Below, one piece after another: positions 20,901 through 28,502 of a DNA stretch of 64,000 nucleotides. Each line of letters starts with the position of its first letter. The stretch's first letter is position 1. The position numbers and the translations under genes were made by a program. Origin of the DNA: an uncultured bacterium (GTDB lineage Bacteria > Planctomycetota > JAJSAM01 > JAJVHW01); contig CALKVK010000018.1 of NCBI GenBank assembly GCA_937996235.1, forward strand, positions 73,662 through 137,661, in the 5' to 3' direction. Under the pieces are notes generated by a model that saw only the letters and a program-made list of their open reading frames with translations, was not told the origin of the DNA and searched no databases.

Positions 20901-23900
20901 GCGTCGCGGCGCCGGAACGCGGCGGAGTCGAGCTTGCGCAGCGCCTCGCGCGCGGCGACCGCCGGCAGGAAGCGGTTGACGGTCTGCTCCACGCAGCCGT
21001 AGGGGAAGCTCGCCGTGTACGCGAGCGACTCGAGCAGCGCGACGTCGATCGACGGCGCGAGCGTGACGGTGAGCGATGCGGTCCCCGGCACGAAGCGCTC
21101 CGGCAGCTCGAGCTCGGCGAACGCCTCCTCGACGAGCGTGCCGCTCGCGCCGTCGAGCGCCCGCAGGCCGCGCGGCAGCACGGGCAGCGCGGCGACGGCC
21201 GCGTCGCCCGGCACGGTGGACGTGACCTCGGCGCGCAGCGTCCCCGCGCCGTGCGCGGCGGCGCGCAGCACGAGGTCGTACGGCGTCACGGAGCCGGGCG
21301 CGATCTCGACGTCGCTGCGGCTCGCGCCGGCGAGCGAGGCGTCCGTCGCGCGCAGGTCGACGACGCCGCGCACGGCCGCGTCGAGCGACGAGTGGACGGT
21401 GCCCGTCGCGGTCGTGGTGTCGCCCGCGACGAGGAAGCGCGGCGCGTCCGCGCGGATCAGCAGCGGCTTCGTGACGCGGAAGCTCGTGCGCGACTCGCCG
21501 ACGAGCGGGCCCGCCGACGCGCCGCGCGCGGTCACACGCCACTCGGTGAGGTTGTCGGGCAGCTCGAACGTCAGCGTGCCACGGCCCTCGGCGTCGGTGA
21601 CGACGCGTGGCGCGCTCGCGGCCGTGTCCTCGAAGCGCTCGCGCAGTTCCGCGGGCACGAGCGGCAGCGACTGCTGCGCGAGCAGCACCGACGCCTGCAG
21701 CTCCGGGGTCGCAGCCCACGTGCTGAGACCCGCGAAGACGTTCTCGGCGCGCGCGCGGTAGTCGGCCACGCGCTCGAGCCCCTCGAACGGCGCGTCGGAG
21801 TAGAACGCGGCCCCATCGTCGTCCGCGTCCTGCTTCTCCGCGTCCTTCGACGCGCCGCCGCCGCTGCGCGAGCGCCGCACGACTCCGCCGCGCCGCCCGC
21901 CGTAGCCGCCGCCGCCCCCGCCGCCGACGCCCATCTCGTCGGACGCCGCCGCGTCGGCGCTCGGCTTCGGCGCCATGGGCCGACCGCCGGGCGTGGACGG
22001 GCCGCCGGACGTCGGAGGTGCAGGCGGATCGTTCGGCTCGGCGCCCTTGCGGTCGGCGAGCTTGTCCGCGCTGCGCAGCGCGTCGCGCAGCGCGCGCGCC
22101 TCGTAGTTGCCCGGCTCGATCTCGAGCGCCTTCTCGAGCTCCTCCCCCGCCTGCTGCCGATCGCCGCGCTGCAGCGCCTCGCGGCCGCGCTGCACGTGCT
22201 CCTGCATCTTCTGGAAGCGCTCGCGGCCGAGGCGCCGCATGCGCTCGAAGAGCAGGTCCGGATTCGTCGGACGCGTGACCGCGGGCCACGCGATTCCGGC
22301 CGACGACGCGGTGCCGACGGCCAGCGTGCGCCGCTGGTCGTAGAACCACGGCTTCACCTGCGGCGTGCCGTCGGCCGCGAGCGCGAAGAGCGTCGCGTCG
22401 ACGACGTCGACGCCCAGCTCGGCGCGCACGGGGCGTCCGCTCTGGTCGGTGGTGCGGACCGTCAGCGTGACGGGCTCGCCCGGCCGGTACGTGTCGCGGT
22501 CCGGCGTCACCTGCACGTCGAGGTACTGGAACACGGCGACCTCGTCGCCCGCCTCGTGCAGCACGCCCTCCTTCGCGACGGCCATGCGCAGGAACACGTT
22601 CGGCGCGTGCTCGGCCGAGAGCGGCAGGTCCACCGTCGAGGAGCGCTCGGTCGCCTGGAACACGCGATAGCCGAGCACGCGCTCGCCCTCGTACGTGAGC
22701 AGCACGGGCACGGGCGCGACGGGCACGTTGACGAGCACGTGCGCGACGTCGCCCTCGCGATAGAACTCGCGGTCGGCGACGAGCTTCGCCTGCTTCGTCA
22801 GGTCCTCGGCGTCGCCGCCGACGGTCAGCTCGGCGGCGCCTTCGACCTGCGCGCCGCGCGCGTCGCGCGTGCGGAACTTCGCGAGGTACGCGCCCGGTCG
22901 CGGCGCCTTCAGCTCGACGGCCGCGCGCCCGCGCGCATCGGTCGTCGCGGCGACGGTCTGCACGTCCTCCTCGTCGAAGTGCTCGCCGTTCCGCACGCGC
23001 CGCACGAGCACCGCCTCGCCCTGCGTCGCGACGGGCACGTGCAGCGGGTTGACGACGGTCGCCTCGAGCGTGAACGCCTCGCCGGGCCGCACGACCTTCT
23101 TCTCGGTGCGGCACATCACGACGACGCCGCGCTGCGTGACCGGCAGCGCGGTCGCCGTGCGCACGACGCGGCGGTTCGGGTCGGTGATCTCGGCGACGAG
23201 CGTGTAGACGCGGTCCTCCTCGACCGCGTCCGTCGCGAAGCGCACGACCAGCTTGCCGTCACGATCCGTCGTGCCCTGCCCCGCGACGTGCAGCTCGGTC
23301 CCCGACTCGGCGCGGCGGCGCTGCTCCTCCTCGCGCGCGGGATCGCGGAAGAACCACGCGAAGTCCTGGTGCGCCGTGGCGTCGAACGCGAACGGTCCGC
23401 GCACGACGGTCCAGGTGACCGCGGCGCCCGACGCCACGCCGCCGACGGCGTAGCGCACCGAGAGCGTCGCCTCGACGCCGTCGCCCGCGAGGTACGTCGG
23501 CTGCGCGGGCGCGATGTCCGCGAGCAGGTCGGGCTTGCGGAACGCCTGCACCTCGAACGTCTGCGTGAACGTGCGCCCGTCGAGCTCGGAGAGGAGCGTG
23601 TACGTGCCGAGCGAGGGCTCGGGCGCGAGGTCGACGTCGTCCGCGACGATGCCGTACGCGTCCGTCTCGAGCTCCTTCGTGTAGAGCGTCGCGCCGCGCG
23701 CGTCCTGCACGCGCACCGGCACGCGCAGGTGCTCCTCGGTCGTGTAGCGCCCGTCCGCCACGCGCCGCACGATCGCGCGCAGGTGCACCGTCTGCCCGCC
23801 GCGGTAGAGCGGGCGGTCGGTCTGCAGGAAGACCTTCGTCGTGTAGCCGAACGCGGCGCCGGAACCGGCGGCGGCGTCGGCGTACGCGACGTGTCCCGCG

Positions 23901-25969
23901 TACGCATCGGCGCCGCTCACGATCGCGCGGAGCCGCGGCAGGGCGCGCGCGTCCTCGCGCCACACGCCGTCGTCGCCGGTGACGCCCGCGAGGTCCGCGT
24001 CGAGCAGTTGCACGCGCGCGCCGCGCACGGGGCGTCCGCTGCGCTCGTCGTAGACGAACACGAGGCCGCCCGCGGGCGACGCCTTCACGATCACCGTCAG
24101 GTCGGAGACGAGCGCGAGGAACGTCGCGGTCAGTTCGTCGTCGGACGCCGTCACGATGTAGGCGCCGGGCTCGCGGAACGGCAGCGGGCAGCTCCGCTCG
24201 AGCAGGCGGTAGCGCGCGTAGTCGGGCACCTCGAAGTCCCATGCGTGGTCGGGCTTGACGACGTCCACGTCGACCTGCTCGACGCCCGCGAGTCCGCCGC
24301 GGCGTCGCACGTACTCGGCCGCCTCGATGCGGTACGCCTTCATGCGCAGCGACGGCACGTTGCGCAGCGTGAGCGCCACCGCGGGCGTCTCGTCGGTGCG
24401 GAACGCACGCTCGATGCGCGCCGTGAGCGTGCGCGCGCGCATGTCGCCGAGGATCTGCCGCGCGCGCGCCGCCTCCGGCGAGCCGGGCCAGCGCGACGCC
24501 GTCTCCTCGTACGCCGCGAGCGCCTTGTCGAGGTCCGCGAGCGGCCCTTCGTACGCGCCCGCGATGCGCAGCACCGCCGCGGGCGCCTCGCCCGCCTGCG
24601 GGTACTTCGTGGCGGCGAGGCGCCACGCGTCGACGGCCGCCGCGTGGCGGCCCGCACGCATCTCGAGGTCGCCGAGGAGCCGCTGCGCGAGCGGCGCGTG
24701 GGCATCGACGGGGAAGGCCGCGAGGAACGCCGCGAGCGCCGCGCGCGCGTCGGCGTCGCGGGTCTCGTCGAAGGCGGTCGAGCCCTTGCGGAACGACGCC
24801 TCCGCGACGTGCGCCTGCGCGCCCGCCCACAGCGGGTGGTCGGGCCAGCGCTCGAGCAGCACGCGCCACTCGCGCACCGCGCCGTCGAAGTCGCCGAGCG
24901 CGAGGCGCGCCGCGGCGGCCTGGTCCTGCGCGACGGGGGCGCGCGGGTCGTCGCCGTGGCGCGCGACGAACTCGAGGAACGCCGCGGCCGCGTCGGCGGG
25001 ACGTCCCGCATCGCGCCAGACCTCGGCGATGCGGAAGCGCACGCCGGCGGCGTCGGCGTGGTCGGGGTGCAGCCGCAGGAACTCGCGCCACGCGTCGGTC
25101 GCGCGCCGCGCCTCCTCGGCGCCCGCCCCCGTCCACCAGCTCTCTGCGGTGCGCTCGAGCGCGAGCGGCGCGAACTCCGAGTCGCCGAAGCGCGTGCGCA
25201 GGTCCGCGAACGCCTGCCGCGCGCCCGGGCGGTCGCCCGCGGCGAGGCGCGCGCGGCCGAGCGCGTAGAGCGCGTCGTCGGCGAGGTCGCCGGGCGCGGC
25301 CGCGAGCAGCGCCTCGAGCTCGCGCACGGCAACGCCCAGCTGCCCCGACTCGAGCGCCGACAGCCCGATGCGATACGCGACGAGCGGCGCGTCCTGCGGC
25401 GCCACGTGGACGGTGCGCACCTTCTCGTAGTAGCCGCGCGCGGCCGCGTAGTCGGGCACGCGCGACGTGCGCCCGAAGGCGTCGGTCACCTCGGCGCCCT
25501 CGAACGCGCCGTCGGCGAGGGCGCGCCACAGCGTCGCGATCTCGGCGCGGTGCGCGTCGCCCGCGGCGGCGTCCACGCGCGCCGACCAGATGTCGGCCGC
25601 GCGCTGCCACTCGCGCCCGACCCCGGCCGCGTCGGCGACGACGAACAGCGCCTTCACGTGCCACGGCGACGCCTCGCGCGCAACGAGCGGCTCGACGGCG
25701 GTGACCGCCTCGCGCGGGCGCCCGAGCAGGAGCCGCGTCTTCCCGAGCAGGAGCCGCGCCTCGTCGGCCGCGTCGGGCGCGATGCCGGCGCCGAGCAGGT
25801 CGGCGGCGAGACGCTCGACGACGGGCAGGTCGCGGTCGGCCGCTGCCGAGCGCAGCGCGTCCATGCGCCGCGCGAGCTCGACCTTCTCCTGCGCCCGGAG
25901 CGCGCCGGTGCCGACGGCGGCCAGTGCGGCGATGAGGACGGCGACGACGAGGAGCGGGCGGCGCGGCAT
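17951..25969 (-). CDS. Giant secreted alpha-2-macroglobulin with thioester, TPR blocks and repeated MG-type modules
   Basis: 2672 residues with a signal peptide (LLVVAVLIAALAAVGTGALRA). About residues 30-540 are TPR/tetratricopeptide-like repeats. MG domains follow, including the MG2 signature KVFLQTDRPLYRGGQTV near 705. A TPR pair (about 1250-1305) and a Gly-rich basic stretch (about 1345-1370) are inserted before the ANATO-less macroglobulin core. The thioester motif YGCVEQ (Cys1659, Gln1662) is intact and sits in the alpha/alpha-toroid domain. After the receptor-type domain come more TPRs (from about 2165), then a second set of MG-like strands (VYAVDFMILYALRPDLSQV to the end). Family members trap proteases covalently in the periplasm or on the cell surface. 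Usual bacterial length is about 1500-1900, so this is extended at both ends. Start ATG 25969 has a GGAGGT site four bases upstream. Confidence 0.92.
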   Translation of the reverse strand: MPRRPLLVVAVLIAALAAVGTGALRAQEKVELARRMDALRSAAADRDLPVVERLAADLLGAGIAPDAADEARLLLGKTRLLLGRPREAVTAVEPLVAREASPWHVKALFVVADAAGVGREWQRAADIWSARVDAAAGDAHRAEIATLWRALADGAFEGAEVTDAFGRTSRVPDYAAARGYYEKVRTVHVAPQDAPLVAYRIGLSALESGQLGVAVRELEALLAAAPGDLADDALYALGRARLAAGDRPGARQAFADLRTRFGDSEFAPLALERTAESWWTGAGAEEARRATDAWREFLRLHPDHADAAGVRFRIAEVWRDAGRPADAAAAFLEFVARHGDDPRAPVAQDQAAAARLALGDFDGAVREWRVLLERWPDHPLWAGAQAHVAEASFRKGSTAFDETRDADARAALAAFLAAFPVDAHAPLAQRLLGDLEMRAGRHAAAVDAWRLAATKYPQAGEAPAAVLRIAGAYEGPLADLDKALAAYEETASRWPGSPEAARARQILGDMRARTLTARIERAFRTDETPAVALTLRNVPSLRMKAYRIEAAEYVRRRGGLAGVEQVDVDVVKPDHAWDFEVPDYARYRLLERSCPLPFREPGAYIVTASDDELTATFLALVSDLTVIVKASPAGGLVFVYDERSGRPVRGARVQLLDADLAGVTGDDGVWREDARALPRLRAIVSGADAYAGHVAYADAAAGSGAAFGYTTKVFLQTDRPLYRGGQTVHLRAIVRRVADGRYTTEEHLRVPVRVQDARGATLYTKELETDAYGIVADDVDLAPEPSLGTYTLLSELDGRTFTQTFEVQAFRKPDLLADIAPAQPTYLAGDGVEATLSVRYAVGGVASGAAVTWTVVRGPFAFDATAHQDFAWFFRDPAREEEQRRRAESGTELHVAGQGTTDRDGKLVVRFATDAVEEDRVYTLVAEITDPNRRVVRTATALPVTQRGVVVMCRTEKKVVRPGEAFTLEATVVNPLHVPVATQGEAVLVRRVRNGEHFDEEDVQTVAATTDARGRAAVELKAPRPGAYLAKFRTRDARGAQVEGAAELTVGGDAEDLTKQAKLVADREFYREGDVAHVLVNVPVAPVPVLLTYEGERVLGYRVFQATERSSTVDLPLSAEHAPNVFLRMAVAKEGVLHEAGDEVAVFQYLDVQVTPDRDTYRPGEPVTLTVRTTDQSGRPVRAELGVDVVDATLFALAADGTPQVKPWFYDQRRTLAVGTASSAGIAWPAVTRPTNPDLLFERMRRLGRERFQKMQEHVQRGREALQRGDRQQAGEELEKALEIEPGNYEARALRDALRSADKLADRKGAEPNDPPAPPTSGGPSTPGGRPMAPKPSADAAASDEMGVGGGGGGGYGGRRGGVVRRSRSGGGASKDAEKQDADDDGAAFYSDAPFEGLERVADYRARAENVFAGLSTWAATPELQASVLLAQQSLPLVPAELRERFEDTAASAPRVVTDAEGRGTLTFELPDNLTEWRVTARGASAGPLVGESRTSFRVTKPLLIRADAPRFLVAGDTTTATGTVHSSLDAAVRGVVDLRATDASLAGASRSDVEIAPGSVTPYDLVLRAAAHGAGTLRAEVTSTVPGDAAVAALPVLPRGLRALDGASGTLVEEAFAELELPERFVPGTASLTVTLAPSIDVALLESLAYTASFPYGCVEQTVNRFLPAVAAREALRKLDSAAFRRRDALDESVRRGLAALYALQADDGSFGWFGARGPGDAARAPGGDAEMTAYAVLGMLRAEQAGFTVSVTNRDRAVEAALRLVRGSSSEDRAFLLYALSYAGRADLADLNALQRERSTLTPRALALLSLALQRTGRPTSASELLARLATLAVRDERGVHWERAGAAAAERGGRRPHVAPDAEPTAYALLALLGGEPENALVDDAARWLAASRRGPAWRSTRDTAAAIEALAAHAASRGIARAACSVDVEVNGGEPVAATFGGAGDPVDAPVTVSVPARLLVPGKNRLVLRRRGTGEVHWSALLASVEAPPESGDIAAGGTLVAVTRDFTEWTPPALPGAVRRTRPAPGYDVVVPEKRPAGWLGRPLAQAAPGAKVRVTLDVTARAPLTRVLVEDPLPAGFEVVPDSCEGPFDRQERRDERQVFFLSQLRGSVRLAYVIQAVHPGAYDVLPATARAMYEPELHGWSRENRMGVAYGDEGAPEQITPDEVWGLARAAFDAGEFAAVRDAVRGLLAQWELRPEVAEEAFALLFRAALRLDDGELMVKAYEELLDRNPRRATTDLDELRRLATAYRALGEHERALSVLRDLVRAHFAGDSEVAEAYARAGNPWRARELLAAALRRAPDAPWAEDVEWRLAQRTSQMHVNGTGEAGPLMLTDAVADLRAFSAHHAGSSLAHEAGHLTVQLLLRMDLPAEAIEEGTRFLGRHGDSRYLDDVTFLVAEGQFHAGAYDRALAAAKPLLEREFPVDDGSGRREASPFRGRAILLTAQIAHARGDLARAAALYAQVAHLFPDARVAADFLNGTGLTLREVESVGVGTAPALHLRRRNVGDVQLAVYAVDFMILYALRPDLSQVNRVDLSGIRPVKEWTAAGRPRDDRRWSDEDLPLPQLEKGVYLVVARGGGLEASSIVLVSDLVLDVQRTPSGGLRVYATDRRTGVPVPEAYVKVGNGSSIQAQGFTDARGVFDADAARGTCSVVAEKQGDVALWRP

Positions 25970-26042
25970 GGAGACCTCCGGTGGCGGGACGTCCCCTGTT
26001 CGATGCCGAGCGGCGCGCGAGGTTCCGCCCCCCCGGCGCGTG

Positions 26043-26048
26043 ATGCTA
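26043..26048 (-). promoter_or_regulatory. Candidate -10 element TAGCAT of the alpha-2-macroglobulin unit
   Basis: TAGCAT on the minus strand, 73 bases upstream of ATG 25969, within the 132-base divergent gap to truD. Confidence 0.35.
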
Positions 26049-26087
26049 CCCCTCGGGCCTGTTCGGGCCGCGCCCTGCCCGGTGCGC

Positions 26088-26093
26088 TACATT
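26088..26093 (+). promoter_or_regulatory. Candidate -10 element TACATT, leaderless layout, for truD
   Basis: TACATT ends eight bases before GTG 26102. No Shine-Dalgarno is present in between. Confidence 0.45.
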
Positions 26094-26101
26094 CCGGCCC
26101 G

Positions 26102-27331
26102 GTGCAGCCGCTGCACGTCACGCAGGCGATCGCGGGCATCGGCGGACGGGTGCGCGAGGCGGACGACGACTTCGTCGTCGAGGAGCTCCCGCTCTACGCG
26201 CCGTCGGGCGTCGGCGACCACCTCCACCTCGTCATCGAGAAGCGCGGCCGCACCACGCACGACGCCGTCCGCGACATCGCACGCGCCCTGGGCATCCCCC
26301 ACCGCGACATCGGCTACGCGGGCCAGAAGGACGCGCACGCCCGCACCGTTCAGACGCTCTCGGTCGAGCACGTGCGCGAGGAAGACGCGCGCGCGGCGCT
26401 GGCCGACGTCCCCGGCGTGCGGCTCCTCGACGTGGCGCGCCACGGCAACAAGCTGCGCCTCGGGCACCTGGCCGGGAACCGCTTCACGATCCGCGTGCGC
26501 GACGCCGCGGACGGCGCGCTCGGGCGGGCGCGCGCCGCGCTCGAGATCCTCGCGGCCCGGGGCTGCCCGAACCGCTTCGGCGAGCAGCGTTTCGGCCGCC
26601 GCGGCGACAACGCCGCGATCGGGCGCGCGCTCGTGCTCCGCGACGCGGACCTCGCCGTGCGGCTGCTCGTGGCGACACCGCTCGCGGGCGACGAGGACGC
26701 CGCGCCGTCGCAGCGACTCGCGGCGGAGGCGCGCTACGACGAAGCCCTCGCGGCGCTCCCGCGCGGCCGCCGCGCCGAGGCCGCGGTGCTGCGCGAGCTC
26801 GCGCGCGGGCGCGCCCCGGGCCGTGCGCTCCGCTCGCTCCCCGACGAGCTCGTGCGGCTCTACGTCTCGGCGTACCAGAGCGCGCTCTGGAACAGGCTCC
26901 TCGACCAGCGCATGCCGGAGCTCGGGCGTCTCGAGGCGGGCGACCTCGCGTACCTGCACGACCGCGGCGCCGTCTTCCGTGTCGAGGACGCCGCCGCGGA
27001 ACAGCCGCGCGCGGACCGGCTCGAGATCTCGCCCTCCGCGCCGCTCTACGGCACGCGCACGCTGCTGGCCGACGGCGCCCCCGGCGCGCGCGAGCGCGAG
27101 CTGCTCGCCGCAGAAGGGGTCGCGCCGGAGGCGTTCCGCGTGCCGGGCGCGGGCGACCTGCGCGGCGAGCGGCGTCCGCTGCGCGTGCCCGTCGGCGACG
27201 CATCGGCCGAGCCGGTCCCGGACGCGCCGCGCGACGTCCTCGTGCGCTTCACCCTGCCGCGCGGCTCGTTCGCGACCGCGCTGCTCGCGGAACTGCAGAA
27301 GGGGGCGGCGGAGACGGACGGTGCCCCGTAG
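26102..27331 (+). CDS. truD: tRNA pseudouridine(13) synthase TruD
   Basis: 409 residues. The TruD signature GYAGQKDAHARTVQTLSV (residues about 76-93) contains the catalytic Asp in KDAxA, and NRFGEQRFG matches the family motif II. The family converts U13 of tRNA-Glu to pseudouridine. DFVVEELP near the N-terminus is the conserved opening strand. Length is within the usual range with the TRUD insertion domain. The GTG start is set by family alignment and the closely preceding TACATT element. Its TAG stop is shared with the TAGGCT element of the next gene. Confidence 0.95.
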   Translation: MQPLHVTQAIAGIGGRVREADDDFVVEELPLYAPSGVGDHLHLVIEKRGRTTHDAVRDIARALGIPHRDIGYAGQKDAHARTVQTLSVEHVREEDARAALADVPGVRLLDVARHGNKLRLGHLAGNRFTIRVRDAADGALGRARAALEILAARGCPNRFGEQRFGRRGDNAAIGRALVLRDADLAVRLLVATPLAGDEDAAPSQRLAAEARYDEALAALPRGRRAEAAVLRELARGRAPGRALRSLPDELVRLYVSAYQSALWNRLLDQRMPELGRLEAGDLAYLHDRGAVFRVEDAAAEQPRADRLEISPSAPLYGTRTLLADGAPGARERELLAAEGVAPEAFRVPGAGDLRGERRPLRVPVGDASAEPVPDAPRDVLVRFTLPRGSFATALLAELQKGAAETDGAP

Positions 27332-27334
27332 GCT
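27329..27334 (+). promoter_or_regulatory. Candidate -10 element TAGGCT overlapping the truD stop
   Basis: TAGGCT contains the truD TAG and ends seven bases before ATG 27342. Confidence 0.35.
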
Positions 27335-27341
27335 GCTGGGC

Positions 27342-27803
27342 ATGACGCACGACGACGGAGCTCCCGACGCAGGTACGCCGCAGGCGCCCTCGGGATCGGG
27401 GGCGAAGACGGCGTTGGTGGTCGTGGGTATCCTCGCGGTCGTGGTGTGCGGCGCAGGGGCGCTCGTCGGCATCACGCTCGGACGCCGCGTCAACGCGGCG
27501 GAGCAGCGCGCGCACGTCCTGCAGACCCAGGCGCAGCTGCAGAACCTCGAGTTCGCGATCACGGCGTACGGCCTCCAGCACAAGGCGCTCCCCGCGACTC
27601 TCGATCTGCTGGTCGGACCGGATGGCCCGCTCGCGGGCGACAGCGTTCCGGCGGACGCGTGGGGCCGACCGTTCGAGTACGTCCCGGGTGACGACGGGAA
27701 GTCGTACACGCTGCGATCACTCGGCGCGGACGGCGCCCCGGGCGGCGCGGACGAGGCCGCGGACATCACGCGCGACGGCCTGCAGGGCGAGTCCGGGCGC
27801 TGA
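27342..27803 (+). CDS. GspG-like pseudopilin domain protein without a prepilin-peptidase site
   Basis: 153 residues. A 20-residue hydrophilic N-terminus precedes one transmembrane helix (TALVVVGILAVVVCGAGALVG). The soluble part has the type II secretion major-pseudopilin C-terminal pattern: TQAQLQNLEFAITAYGLQHKALPATLDLLV, DAWGRPFEYVPG and YTLRSLGADGAPGG with acidic Ca2+-loop residues. The usual G-F-T-L-x-E cleavage motif is absent, so the protein probably stays anchored by an uncleaved helix. No other type II secretion gene is nearby. The function may be a pseudopilin-fold periplasmic domain rather than a filament subunit. Confidence 0.75.
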   Translation: MTHDDGAPDAGTPQAPSGSGAKTALVVVGILAVVVCGAGALVGITLGRRVNAAEQRAHVLQTQAQLQNLEFAITAYGLQHKALPATLDLLVGPDGPLAGDSVPADAWGRPFEYVPGDDGKSYTLRSLGADGAPGGADEAADITRDGLQGESGR

Positions 27804-27841
27804 CCGACGCCGCGGGGCGCGAGCGCTTCGCCGAGCTCTCC

Positions 27842-28486
27842 GTGCTGGCGGCGCTCCCTCTTTCGTGGCTGTACGCCGCGGCGGGCTCGTTGGTCGGACT
27901 GGCGCTGCGCGTGCGCATCGGCCACGTCGTCGTGGGAGTGGGTCCGACGGTGCTGTCCAAGGGGACGTGGAGCGTCAACGTCGTGCCGTTCGGCGCCAGC
28001 GTGCGCTTCGCGACACGCGCCGCCGAGGGCGGCGACGGCATCGAGTCCGACACGCTCGACGCGGCGTCGCGGCCCGCACGCGCCGCGCTGCTCGGCGCCC
28101 GCGTCGTGGCGCAGGCCCTTCTCGGCTTCGCACTCCACCCGCATGCCGCCGCCCTGAGCATCGTGCGTGGCGTACCGCAGATCGTCGCGGGTGCGCTCGC
28201 GCCGTTGACTCAGGCGCGGGAAGTCCTCGCCAGCGCGGCCGCAGCCGTCGAACGCGGCGGGACCGCAGCGCTGTTCGCGATCGTCGGAGCGAGGGTCTGC
28301 GCGTCGAACCTCGTGCTCTCGCCTTTCCCTCCGGCGAGCTCATTCCTGTCTGCAGGCGGCGCGCCGGAGCGGCGCAGCCGCGCCGCGAAGTGGCTCGACG
28401 GCGCAGAGCTCGCCTTCTTGGTGGCGTGGTTCTGCGCACACGCGTCGTGGCTCGTCGCCATCGCACGCTACGCGCTCGCGAACTGA
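27842..28486 (+). CDS. Multipass membrane protein resembling a catalytically dead site-2 protease (M50-like)
   Basis: 214 residues from GTG 27842 (start uncertain). Several hydrophobic segments and a VVVGVGPTVLSKGTWSVNVVPFGASV stretch resemble the G-x-GP ... P-x-GG-x-V region of M50 intramembrane proteases, and NLVLSPFPPASSF is reminiscent of their NLLPIPPLDG motif. No HExxH is present and the LDG aspartate is missing, so proteolysis is not expected. G+C at third positions looks slightly lower than in neighbours. It follows the pseudopilin-like gene by 38 bases. The M50 relationship is my inference from pattern only. Confidence 0.55.
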   Translation: MLAALPLSWLYAAAGSLVGLALRVRIGHVVVGVGPTVLSKGTWSVNVVPFGASVRFATRAAEGGDGIESDTLDAASRPARAALLGARVVAQALLGFALHPHAAALSIVRGVPQIVAGALAPLTQAREVLASAAAAVERGGTAALFAIVGARVCASNLVLSPFPPASSFLSAGGAPERRSRAAKWLDGAELAFLVAWFCAHASWLVAIARYALAN

Positions 28487-28502
28487 GGTCGGCCCGCCGC
28501 CG

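Noticed and set aside
17804..27331. A 3175-codon open frame on the plus strand antisense to the macroglobulin gene
   Set aside because: It is the low-stop antisense shadow expected at this GC content. Its Arg/Ala/His-rich composition is unnatural; only its last 410 codons are real (truD).
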